Source: Candidatus Endonucleibacter sp. (ex Gigantidas childressi)
GTDB lineage: Bacteria; Pseudomonadota; Gammaproteobacteria; Pseudomonadales; Endozoicomonadaceae
Length of the DNA stretch: 64,000 nucleotides
Direction: 5' to 3'
Assembly: GCA_030674875.1 (NCBI GenBank)
Contig: JASXSU010000002.1
Coordinates: forward strand, 615,001-679,000
Made by a program: the position numbers and the translations under genes. Below the pieces are notes generated by a model. It did no database searches. It was not told the origin of the DNA and worked only from the letters and a program-made list of their open reading frames with translations. Shown here one piece after another: positions 18,941 through 27,483 of this stretch; within the stretch, counting starts at the first letter, position 1, and every line of letters begins with the position of its first letter.

Positions 18941-20563
18941 TTAGGCACCTAGCTTCCATCCATTGGTTATTGGGTAGCGACGATCTCGACCAAAACCCCT
19001 TGGTGTTATCCTTACGCCAACAGGAGCCTGACGTCTCTTGAATTCATTAATATCAACGAGCCTTAAAATTCTGTAAACTGTTTCTCGATCGTAGCCTTTG
19101 GCTACAATATCATCAGCACTGTTATCTTTTTCAATGTATAACTCAAGAATACCATCCAGCTCTTCATAAGGAGGCAAGCTATCTCCATCAACCTGACCAG
19201 GAGCCAACTCTGCTGATGGTGGACGACCAATAACCCTACTAGGAATAACATACCCTATGCTATTTCGATATTTTGCCAACTCAAAGACCAAGGTTTTAGA
19301 GACATCTTTAAGCACATTAAAGCCCCCTGCCATATCCCCGTAAAGAGTGCTATAACCTACAGATATTTCACTTTTATTGCCTGTAGTGAGCACCAAATAA
19401 CCTTTTTTATTAGAGATTGCCATCAGCACCGTACCACGACTGCGGGATTGTAGATTTTCTTCTGTGGCATCCTTTCCATATCCTTGAAACTCATTACGTA
19501 GTGTTTTCGTAAAGGCATTAAAGATAATATCAATTGGCAAAACCTTGTAATCAACACCTAATAAAGCTGCCTCTTCTTCTGCATCCTCAAGGCTCATCTC
19601 GGAGGTATACCTATAGGGCATCATAACAGCCTGAACACGCTCTGGACCAAGAGCATCACTTGCAATGGCCAGCGTTAACCCAGAGTCAACACCACCAGAA
19701 AGTCCAAGTACAATACCCTTGAAACCATTTTTATTAACATAGCCTTTAACCCCTGCCACCAATGCTTGATAAACTCTGGCATGAATGTTTGGGCGCTCAG
19801 CTTTTGCCCCAGCAAGCAATTTACCCGATGCAATATCAAACTGAATAGGGCAAAGTTCTTCATTGAAATAGCAAGCTTCAACCATCAACTCGCCACTGCC
19901 ATTCATAGCAAATGACCCACCGTCAAATACCAGCTCATCTTGACCTCCAACCAGATTGGTATAGATTACTGGCAACCCTGTTTCACGGCAGCGCTTACGG
20001 ACCATATCATGCCTGACATATATTTTATCCCTATGGAAGGGTGATGCATTAAGACTGATAATGAGATCTGCTTCAGCCTTTTTTGATTCTTGGATAGGAG
20101 CAGGATGCCACAAGTCTTCACAAATACTCAGAGATATCTTGACCCCCTTGCATTCAAATAAGCCTAAATCTTTGCCAGGGGAAAAATAACGGCGTTCATC
20201 AAATACCTGATAATTTGGAAGATACTTTTTTCCGTAACGGCAGATCACGTTTCCTGCCCGAATAACTACAGCCTGATTTTCCAGACCATAAGAACCTATC
20301 GCAGCTACACCTATAATAAGATCAATATCTTTCACGACCCCAAGCTGAGTTAAAGCTTTTTCACTTCTAACAATAAGACTAGGCCTAAGCAACAGGTCTT
20401 CCGGGGGGTATCCGCAAATAGTCAGCTCAGGAAAAACAATTAAATCGGCCGCCATTGTGTTACGGACGCGCTCAACTGTTTCTATTATTTTTGATGTATT
20501 ACCGTCAATGTCGCCAACCATAAAATCTAGTTGAGCCATGACAATATTGAGAAATGATGGCAT
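18941..20563 (-). CDS. nadE: Glutamine-dependent NAD(+) synthetase
   Basis: Last step of NAD synthesis: deamido-NAD plus glutamine plus ATP gives NAD. The 540-residue protein has two domains. The N-terminal nitrilase-type glutaminase has the Glu-Lys-Cys triad in FPELTICGYPPEDLL (Glu46), KKYLPNYQVFDE and SICEDLWHP. The C-terminal ATP-pyrophosphatase has the P-loop VLGLSGGVDSGLTLAIA, followed by TTGNKSEISVGYSTLYGD. Start ATG 20563 gives the family N-terminus; the ribosome site is weak. No nadD or other partner lies nearby. A repeat (20596-20707) occupies the 5' region, so the promoter lies within or beyond it. Confidence 0.96.
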   Translation of the reverse strand: MPSFLNIVMAQLDFMVGDIDGNTSKIIETVERVRNTMAADLIVFPELTICGYPPEDLLLRPSLIVRSEKALTQLGVVKDIDLIIGVAAIGSYGLENQAVVIRAGNVICRYGKKYLPNYQVFDERRYFSPGKDLGLFECKGVKISLSICEDLWHPAPIQESKKAEADLIISLNASPFHRDKIYVRHDMVRKRCRETGLPVIYTNLVGGQDELVFDGGSFAMNGSGELMVEACYFNEELCPIQFDIASGKLLAGAKAERPNIHARVYQALVAGVKGYVNKNGFKGIVLGLSGGVDSGLTLAIASDALGPERVQAVMMPYRYTSEMSLEDAEEEAALLGVDYKVLPIDIIFNAFTKTLRNEFQGYGKDATEENLQSRSRGTVLMAISNKKGYLVLTTGNKSEISVGYSTLYGDMAGGFNVLKDVSKTLVFELAKYRNSIGYVIPSRVIGRPPSAELAPGQVDGDSLPPYEELDGILELYIEKDNSADDIVAKGYDRETVYRILRLVDINEFKRRQAPVGVRITPRGFGRDRRYPITNGWKLGA

Positions 20564-20595
20564 TGAGATATCTTAAAGCCTAATTTACCTATCTA

Positions 20596-20707
20596 TCTCC
20601 GTTACCATTGAAAGTATGAGTAGGCAACAAACAAAGCCCCAATTACCTACGAGCAGTAGGTAACTGGGGTAAGAGAACAGTTAACAACCTCATATCTACG
20701 GAGAATA
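20596..20707 (+). repeat. Old-family repeat between nadE and the FimX-like gene
   Basis: Termini CTCCGTTACCATTGAAAG and TCATATCTACGGAG. The core stem is perfect and extended: CCCCA/TGGGG outside and TTACCTAC/GTAGGTAA inside, another compensated version of the family hairpin. Confidence 0.8.
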
Positions 20708-20746
20708 AATAGAAACATCATAGTATATTCCAAATAAAGAGTAAAT

Positions 20747-22825
20747 TCAGAGTTCACTATCAAAACTGTAATCCATTATCTCTTTTGGAGTAGATAGAAA
20801 TGGTCCTTGAACATAGTCAATACCACTATGCCATAACGGAGCAAGAGAAGCAGTATCTGGTACTTGCGGAACAATAATATGTTTCCCGGTATCAGCTATT
20901 TTCACCAGCATATCCTTAAGCTCCTCTACGCATTTATCATTATTGGCCAAGTCTGCAGTAAAGCTCGGATCAACCTTAACAAAGTCAATATGCATAGATT
21001 CAATTATCTCCAAAGGATTAACACTACATCCAAATTCGCTAACAGACGTCAGGCAGCCTACATTTTTTACAGCGTCCAAAAAAGCACAAGCAGCTTTTTT
21101 ATCACGAACAATATTAGATTCTCGAACTTCTAGAGTGACTGCAGATGGCGGTAACCCTATCTTTGTTAATGTCGATGAAACCCATGAAACAAATAACTTA
21201 TCATTAATGACAGAGCCTCCCAATTGCACGAAAACACGGGTATCACTACCATTTTTCCGTTTTTGAAGAAGCTGCTTACTTACCTCAACAAGCTGCCAGC
21301 GATCAATATCTATCCATACCCCTCCATTATCCAGCTTCATTCTAAAGCTCGACGCTTGGTGTTCACGCCCGCGAACATCAGTCATTGAAAAATTCGTAGA
21401 ATAATAATGCCCCTCAGAACCCTTAAGACTCACTACAGGCTGATAATACAATTTTAATGTTTTGCTCTTCATTGCTTGGTTTAACATGATTGCCAAGTAT
21501 TTATCTACTGTGTTAACAACGCCAACTTTTCTGGGCTTAAAAAAGGACAGCCTGTTACCACCTTCTTTTTCTGACTGAGAGCATGCATGTTTGGCTCTAA
21601 CCATTAGTGTTTCAGAATCTATAGCCGTATCACCAAGAATGATAGCCCCTATACTAAGCGATATTTCTGCCGCCACCTCACCAGCTGAAATCGCAGCCAC
21701 CCCATCAATAGTTTGTTGAGATATTTTTTGGACATCGGCCTCTACATTAGTACGGAGCAGCAAGACAAAATTTCCAGCGCCTAGATTCGCTCCGATATGC
21801 ACAAGGCCCAGACTTTGCTCTACTTGTTCCTCAACCAAAGTTTCAATATTTTTACTAACTTCCAAACCCTGGTCGTCATGCATTTCCTGAAGGCCGTTAA
21901 TCATTACATGCACTAATGCAGCCTTGCCTTTACCTGATGCGGCCTGTTGAACGCTAACTTCAATCCTCTCCATGAGGTCATTTTTATCCAGCAACCCTGA
22001 TAATTTTTTCTTGTCCTTATCAGAAATTGCTACATCATTGGACGTTGACGAATTAATAGTTTTAATTTGTAGGCTTAAACAAAATGCCCCTTCGTAAGAA
22101 GTTGGCTTAATAATTGACCTGATAGGTAATTCTTCGTCATTACCCAATACTATTGAGCATTGCAACACGCCTACGGCTTGCCCTGTTTCGTCCATTGACT
22201 CAAGAAAATAGTTTACATCCTCCTGCTCAGAAGCCAACACACAGTCACCAAAAGAGCGCCCCTCATAATCCATTCTCCCCTCTTGCCCAAGCAGATCGCA
22301 AAAGGCTGGATTCACATACCTAATAAGCCCATCTCGAATATAGATAATGGCATCAATTTCATCATCCAAGAACTGCCGTCTCTGCCTCTCAGACTCATGA
22401 AGCGCAATACTCATCCGTCTGTAATTTCGGCGAATATAGAGATTCTCTATCTCCTGATTGGCCAACAAGAGTAACAACTCTTCCTGATCAGGAGCTACGA
22501 CAGCCTTTATCCCTTTTTTAAAATATTCTACCTCTTCATTACCACCCTTATGCTCCGAAATAATGATAATAGGTATATCTTTGCTCTGGTGGTCAATGCT
22601 TTCCAATAGCGATGCAAGATCTAAATCAACAGGAAATGTTGATACGATCAATAAATCCCATTTTTTCTTTTCCAAGAACGCTTGTTCCAGAGCAGCTATA
22701 GAAGTCACATGATGAGCTCTTGTTGTCTGTCCAGCATCACGAAAGACATTAACCAGACGGTCGGCTGCATCAGCACCTGCGTCCACAATCAGTAGCCTTG
22801 TTGCACTCCTAACATCCTGTTCCAT
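20747..22825 (-). CDS. FimX-like protein: REC-PAS-degenerate GGDEF-degenerate EAL
   Basis: The 692-residue cytoplasmic protein has a response-regulator-like N-terminus (LLIVDAGADAADRLV; residues about 8-125), a PAS domain (AIIYIRDGLIRYVNPAFCDLLG; about 145-260), a GGDEF domain with the motif degraded to GAGNF (about 275-435) and an EAL domain (LKLYYQPVVSLKG onward, about 455-685) in which the EAL signature is lost (STNFSM in its place). Known proteins of this kind, such as FimX, bind c-di-GMP without making or cleaving it and control type IV pilus assembly. The pilE and pilX genes directly upstream fit this. ATG 22825 is the likely start; an upstream ATG at 22888 would add 21 residues encoded by a repeat. 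Confidence 0.85.
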   Translation of the reverse strand: MEQDVRSATRLLIVDAGADAADRLVNVFRDAGQTTRAHHVTSIAALEQAFLEKKKWDLLIVSTFPVDLDLASLLESIDHQSKDIPIIIISEHKGGNEEVEYFKKGIKAVVAPDQEELLLLLANQEIENLYIRRNYRRMSIALHESERQRRQFLDDEIDAIIYIRDGLIRYVNPAFCDLLGQEGRMDYEGRSFGDCVLASEQEDVNYFLESMDETGQAVGVLQCSIVLGNDEELPIRSIIKPTSYEGAFCLSLQIKTINSSTSNDVAISDKDKKKLSGLLDKNDLMERIEVSVQQAASGKGKAALVHVMINGLQEMHDDQGLEVSKNIETLVEEQVEQSLGLVHIGANLGAGNFVLLLRTNVEADVQKISQQTIDGVAAISAGEVAAEISLSIGAIILGDTAIDSETLMVRAKHACSQSEKEGGNRLSFFKPRKVGVVNTVDKYLAIMLNQAMKSKTLKLYYQPVVSLKGSEGHYYSTNFSMTDVRGREHQASSFRMKLDNGGVWIDIDRWQLVEVSKQLLQKRKNGSDTRVFVQLGGSVINDKLFVSWVSSTLTKIGLPPSAVTLEVRESNIVRDKKAACAFLDAVKNVGCLTSVSEFGCSVNPLEIIESMHIDFVKVDPSFTADLANNDKCVEELKDMLVKIADTGKHIIVPQVPDTASLAPLWHSGIDYVQGPFLSTPKEIMDYSFDSEL

Positions 22826-22845
22826 AACAATATTTTCTCTGTTTG

Positions 22846-22968
22846 TAACCACTACCATTGAAGGTGTGAGCTTGTTTACTTTTCTCACTCACCCCAATCA
22901 CTTACCACCCGTAGGCTCATGGGTCTGCACTCGTTTGTCGCCTACTCACCCTACAATGGTAACTGGTA
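22846..22968 (-). repeat. Old-family repeat at the 5' end of the FimX-like gene
   Basis: Left ACCACTACCATTGAAGGTG, right TACAATGGTAACTGGTA, with the core CCAATCACTTACCACCCG/GTAGGCTC. It overlaps the open frame upstream of the true start of the FimX-like gene and creates a repeat-encoded extension of about 20 codons. Confidence 0.8.
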
Positions 22969-23084
22969 TATCCCAGTAGTCCTTGAAGTTGTAAGCGCTC
23001 GTTCACCACAGTCACCTCATTCCCTTAAGCGTCTGCATTATCTCTAACTTACCGCCTAGCAGCACCTTCAAGTCCTTTGGGTCT
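22968..23084 (-). repeat. Second repeat, back to back with the previous one
   Basis: The left end TATCCCAGTAGTCCTTGAAG and right end CACCTTCAAGTCCTTTGGG share a boundary with the repeat at 22846. Ends are of the CCTTTGGGTA type seen in young copies, but the core has decayed. Confidence 0.6.
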
Positions 23085-23095
23085 CGCTGTAAACG

Positions 23096-23485
23096 TTAAT
23101 TATTCCAAACACCAGTACGCCGACCTATAGTATCAAGAGTAAAAGTCTTGCCTCCATCGTTGCTCACATGATCCCCCTGAGGAGTAGCTGTTACTTTAAT
23201 ACAAGGGGATGGGCTACATTCTTTAGCAGTGATAGCATAATAATCCCCCTCGCTTTTCAGTGTATCACTAGCATAACCCAATTTTGAAAGGGTGGCCGTG
23301 TATTCTAAATTTTTAGTAAAATAACGTTCTTCTTCTTGCATAACTTCAAGCAAAAGAGCCATCGCTCCCACTCTTCTTGACTCAATTACATACTTCGTAT
23401 ACTGGGGGTAACCGATACTAGCTAAAATACCTATAATTGCAACAACAATCATAATCTCTACTAACGTAAATCCTTTCACTTTCAT
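23096..23485 (-). CDS. pilE: Type IV minor pilin PilE-like
   Basis: A 129-residue prepilin. The leader MKVKG is followed by FTLVEIMIVVAIIGILASIG, the type III signal cleaved by PilD after Gly5, with Glu5 of the mature protein present. The soluble domain has the minor pilin pattern YPQYTKYVIESRRVGAMALL and a Cys pair (KECSPSPC) plus the C-terminal GKTFTLDTIGRRTGVWNN. It is exported and assembles at the base or tip of type IV pili. AAGGAA eight bases before ATG 23485 is a good ribosome site. In related bacteria pilE is last in a fimT/pilV-pilW-pilX-pilY1-pilE operon; here only a PilX-like gene lies upstream, 1.27 kb away. A heptanucleotide tandem repeat sits about 64-127 bp before the start. 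Confidence 0.9.
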   Translation of the reverse strand: MKVKGFTLVEIMIVVAIIGILASIGYPQYTKYVIESRRVGAMALLLEVMQEEERYFTKNLEYTATLSKLGYASDTLKSEGDYYAITAKECSPSPCIKVTATPQGDHVSNDGGKTFTLDTIGRRTGVWNN

Positions 23486-23538
23486 ACCAATATTTCCTTT
23501 TAGTAAGTGTTATTTTCTAAAGCCCACTTTTAGGGGTT

Positions 23539-23720
23539 ATACCCTTCACCCTTTAGCCTTCACCCTTTAGCCTTCTAGCCTTTAGCCTTTAGCCTTTAGC
23601 CTTTAGCCTTTACGGCAAGGGTAAGTGACAATCGAGATAAGTCCCACAAGCCTACAATTAGCCTGTGGCCGATATAAGCAATAGCAGCCAACAACCACAT
23701 AACTTCAGTGGGAGTTGGGC
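23539..23720 (-). repeat. Old-family repeat expanded by the heptamer array
   Basis: It starts TATACCCTTCACCC. Beyond the array the family core is visible as CCCACAAGCCTACAATTAG and CCTGTGGCCG, then CAGCCAACAACCACATAAC and CTTCAGTGGGAGTTGGG. The hairpin stem here is CCCACA...TGTGG. Confidence 0.55.
23549..23612 (+). repeat. CCTTTAG heptanucleotide tandem repeat upstream of pilE
   Basis: Units of CCTTTAG or close variants, about eight to nine copies, including a 14-bp unit CACCCTTTAGCCTT repeated twice at the left. It lies inside the left part of a decayed palindromic repeat (about 23539-23720) and in the 5' region of pilE. Confidence 0.9.
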
Positions 23721-24583
23721 ATAGACCTCTTACACTTAACATACAAGAGTGCTCACTTTGCTCCTAGACCCTATTTTATACATCCAGTTACTTTGAGTAT
23801 AAAAATGGCTCAGACTAACTCTACAAAGCATTCCTTTCACGCTTTATACTCGCTCCCAACAACAAACAATTGGTGCATCATCTCTAGCAGAATTATCGAC
23901 AAAACAAACAAAAAGCTCACTGTTTTAAGACCGCTATTTTCCCAGACTTCATTACCTTTTTTCAGACTAACTACCATCAGGCCAAATGACTGCCATTTTT
24001 TCACCTTCTCATATCCACCCTAGACCAAAATAACTTTCACTGAGTTTTGCGAAATATAATGGTTCTTAGCCCTAATTTTTCGCATCTATTTTCCTGACTC
24101 TACTTCAATATATATTCTCACACCAATAGCATAAATATCTAGCACCCTCACTCGCGTGATGATCAAAGTCATCACTTAGCTCACCAGATTATTTCTATAA
24201 ATATCATGCTTTCCATCATCATGACATCGTCCAAGATCAATTAAGCCTAAATCCAATTAGCCAAACCCTAAAGACAGAAGCAAACCAACTACACTAGATA
24301 ATAAAGGGTTATGGCAACTATCACAGGCAACATCAAAACTACAGCTGAGATCTTTACTACCAAATAATTCTTTACCCAACTAATACAAAGGGAAGCTGTT
24401 AACATCTGGTATATTGTTACTTGCAGCTAAACCATTAGTTAGACATCTTTTTAACAAACAGTTTAAGCTCATGATCTTAAATATCAGTAGCGCCAATCAC
24501 AGGATTACACGCCAACAAAAAAGTAAAAATTAGAGTTAACAAATCATAATGAGAATAGCTTTTTATTGTCCCTAATACTCCTA
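23721..24583. other. Gene-free gap where pilY1 would be expected
   Basis: No frame of useful length, no recognisable PilY1 motifs (VWA-like or beta-propeller) and no transposase. The sequence is AT-rich and full of stops in all frames. It may be an old deletion scar or fully decayed coding sequence. Confidence 0.4.
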
Positions 24584-24709
24584 TACCCATCGCCTTTCAA
24601 GTTGCTACGTTGTTGGCTGCGTTCGCTCACCCCGATCACCTACTACTCGTAGGCTCACTGGGGGCTTCGCTTACTTGCTGCCTAGTAGCAATTTGAAATG
24701 CTTTGGGTA
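24584..24709 (-). mobile_element. Young MITE-like repeat, 126 bp, in the pilX-pilE gap
   Basis: TACCCATCGCCTTTCAAGTT at the left and ATGCTTTGGGTA at the right, with TA on both sides. Two extra G in the GGGGGC tract make it 126 bp. It is the only young copy not inside a recognisable transposase gene. Confidence 0.9.
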
Positions 24710-24753
24710 TATACCCGAATAAACCAAAATAATGGACATAAATACTCAACTCC

Positions 24754-25818
24754 TTACTTGGCCCCTATTCTTTTGTTTTTAACAGCACCTTCCGCCCATG
24801 TATAACCACACGTATTTGTATGCACCTGCCAAAACCCTCCATGGAGTATCGTGCATCTATCAATCGGGTCTGGTGACCTACCATCCATATTATATTCAAA
24901 CTGGCGAAATTTTAACCTACGCCAAGCTGGCCATAAACATTCAAACAAAAAACAATCATCATCTGCTGCTCCTGGTATAACCCATGCATGCCAATAAAAC
25001 TGTACATTAGTGGATCTCCTTGGCACCTCAATAATCCAACTCCCTCCTCCCCCAAAGTTAGGACTACTCACATATTCCCGCTTACCACTCGGTGAAATAT
25101 ATGTCGCAGTACACTTAGCCTCAGTCAGAAAACCTTTTGACAGATAGTTAGCTATTATCCCTATTACTCCAGGGAAAAAATTTAAAATACTATTAGATGC
25201 TGCAATACAAGCAAACCTCCAAGGAAATGGTGTTTTGACAACAGTAACCTCCCACCAATCAGGCAGATAAAAACCTATATCCGCCATAAGCTGATCTCGA
25301 TTTGTTTGAATGTTACGACCAAGCGGAACATTATCTGGCATCCATAGTTCAAGTTGCACGGATCTTAGTTCAGAATACACTTCTGACATTGCTCCAGATT
25401 TAAGATGTTCCGCTTTAGAATAAATCTTAAAGTGCCTAGCTAAATACTGATCTTCCTCTAGATTTAGTACAATTAACTGAGCAGGAATAGCAAGCCGCGA
25501 CAAATAAACGAGTTTAACAGTTTGACAGATAGCATCCTTAGCCTTTGATGAACAACCATCTTTATAAAGTGTTGGCGTTAGATTATGACTCTTATCCTCG
25601 CTAAGTAGGTCCTTAGTATACTCAATTTTCTCTAGCTGAGTATCCAGCTCTGATCTTGCTACTTGCTCAACCATAAGCTGCCACTGCTGATTACCAGCTT
25701 TTTTTTCTTCAATTTTGGACGACTCCATAACCCCTAGCATACTAAATGTAAGAACAGACATTAGAGCCATGGCCACAGGTAATACAAAACCAGTTATATT
25801 TTTTTTAGTTCTTATCAT
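24754..25818 (-). CDS. PilX-like type IV pilus assembly protein with atypical C-terminus
   Basis: The 354-residue product starts with a PilX-type leader and hydrophobic helix: GFVLPVAMALMSVLTFSMLG followed by ESSKIEEKKAGN, the conserved E-[RK]-[MK]-A-G-N motif of PilX proteins. Residues 40-170 read like a PilX pilin domain. Residues about 180-354 are unlike usual PilX (normally about 170-200 residues): rich in Trp and Cys, with LPDWWEVTVVKTPFPWR, SPNFGGGGSWIIEVPRR and VQFYWHAWVIPGAADDDC. This may be a lineage-specific extension or a fusion to downstream sequence. AGGGA eight bases before ATG 25818 supports the start. The pilV, pilW and fimT genes normally upstream are absent; IS4 sequence begins 180 bp away. 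Confidence 0.7.
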   Translation of the reverse strand: MIRTKKNITGFVLPVAMALMSVLTFSMLGVMESSKIEEKKAGNQQWQLMVEQVARSELDTQLEKIEYTKDLLSEDKSHNLTPTLYKDGCSSKAKDAICQTVKLVYLSRLAIPAQLIVLNLEEDQYLARHFKIYSKAEHLKSGAMSEVYSELRSVQLELWMPDNVPLGRNIQTNRDQLMADIGFYLPDWWEVTVVKTPFPWRFACIAASNSILNFFPGVIGIIANYLSKGFLTEAKCTATYISPSGKREYVSSPNFGGGGSWIIEVPRRSTNVQFYWHAWVIPGAADDDCFLFECLWPAWRRLKFRQFEYNMDGRSPDPIDRCTILHGGFWQVHTNTCGYTWAEGAVKNKRIGAK

Positions 25819-26000
25819 TGAAAAATTCCCTATAAGACCGACAAACTCCAGTTACCCCCCCTCATCACTTCGCAAACATATTACTTATTATCATAATACC
25901 CATGTAAAGGTTAAAATTTCAACCAAAATAACTACGCAGTTCCAAATAACCAATATCAATGGCAGCTCAAAATCATAGATAATAAACTAGAACTGTTTAC

Positions 26001-27080
26001 ATGTTATGGTTATTGAACATGAAAAACGTAAGTTCATTGACCGAGAATCTTAAGACTCACCTGTTCCTGAATCAAGCTCAAATCATCTTTATTGCAAAGT
26101 TTGTACTAGCTTTGCTGCTTAGCCGTTTCACTAACTTGTGCAGTGTAACCGAAAAGCTTCAAACGAAAGCAGGCAGCGAGTCCAGTTATCACCGTATAAA
26201 GCGATTTTTAGTTGACTATGACTACAACTTTGAGCAGCAGGTGAGATGATTCTGAGCCGCCTGGACACGCCCGCCTTACCCTGTGCATGGATAGAACCAT
26301 GCTTGAATCATGGCCCCACAAACGTCAACTATTTGATGGTATCAAATCACTTGACAAGGGATCTCAATTCCACCGTTTGGGAGTGCCTTGACAAAAAAGG
26401 AGGAAACTCCAATACAAATGAACGCATAACGATAATGCAGCATGTACCAAATTTCATTTCGATAAAATGTATTGAGAACTTTCTGGCAGCTCGTGAGTTT
26501 ATAGGACACGAATAGTTTGACTGGCTACGCCAAAACAAACTGTAATGCAGGATTCTTATTAAAAGCAATAATCTGGTGGAACATCGAGGCAAAAAAATTG
26601 CCATTGGCCAGCTATAAATAGGCGTTAGTATCAATCAGACAGTAACACGGCATAGCAAAAAGAAAATATCTAGAGTACGTTATATATTGCAGCCCATCGA
26701 ACGCTGAAAGGATTTTTGATCGTCGTAACCACTGAAAAGCCATACAGCATTATGGATGACCATGCTAAGCGCTGAAGTATTGAAACCCTGTTCGTCAATC
26801 TAAAAAGTCTGCCTTTAATTTGGAATCTACACATATGACTAACATTGACCTACTGGTCAGACTAATGATAATGCTAACAATTGCTGCTCTTTGGCACCTA
26901 CTCGTGGGCCGCTGGTACTATGGGAATGAAAATCAATTGCCACTGAACAATCATTACCGCCCAGCCCAGAGCCTGTTCCGATTAAGCCTAAATAGGTTTA
27001 GACTGGCGCTTAAAAATAACTGCGCAAAAAATGATTAAACCACTTTTTTAGATCTGCTAAATATTTTGTTCCATACATAG
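26001..27080 (+). mobile_element. IS4-family element without MITE, decayed
   Basis: The forward transposase is readable in pieces: LLNMKNVSSLTENLKTHLF, SRFTNLCSVTEKLQTKAGSE, SYHRIKRFLVDYDYNFEQQV, LNSTVWECLDKKGGNSNTNE and TNIDLLVRLMIMLTIAAL, with stops and shifts between. It ends in the IS4 terminus TTTTGTTCCATACATAG. Its CACCGTATAAAGCGATTTTT gives the empty-site sequence for the MITE insertion seen at 49347 and 60765. Confidence 0.85.
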
Positions 27081-27483
27081 TCCGCTACCATTAAAGGCGT
27101 AAAGAGAATGAAGCCGTATGCTCCTTATCTTGGCAATCTAAGCATTAGATTTGAGCGATGCATGTAATCACCAACTTTACATACCTGCATTTGAGTTTAC
27201 TGAACGATAAAGATTAGTATCGTTCAGTCAGAGACAAATATTTACAAAGGTTTCCAATGGTTATCAATAAAACCAGCTTACTTGATTAAAATCAAAAGCA
27301 AGACACGGCAAAGCCATTAGAACACTCGTCTTTCGGAAGCGCTATCAGTAGCTATAACACACGACGGTGTTTTGCGATAAAATAACCATGATGCAATTTT
27401 TTCTGAGCCACGGCACAATAACGATGCAACAAATGTAGAAAAAACTGCATTGAATCGGCAAATAACAAAGGGTGGGTGATATT
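27081..27483. other. Spacer upstream of pmbA
   Basis: A partial old-repeat end (CTACCATTAAAGGCG) lies at about 27090-27105. The rest holds no recognised gene; yjgA, a common neighbour of pmbA, is not visible. Confidence 0.35.

Noticed and set aside
22825-22888. Longer N-terminus for the FimX-like protein
   Set aside because: The extra 21 codons are encoded by an intergenic repeat and do not resemble the start of a receiver domain.
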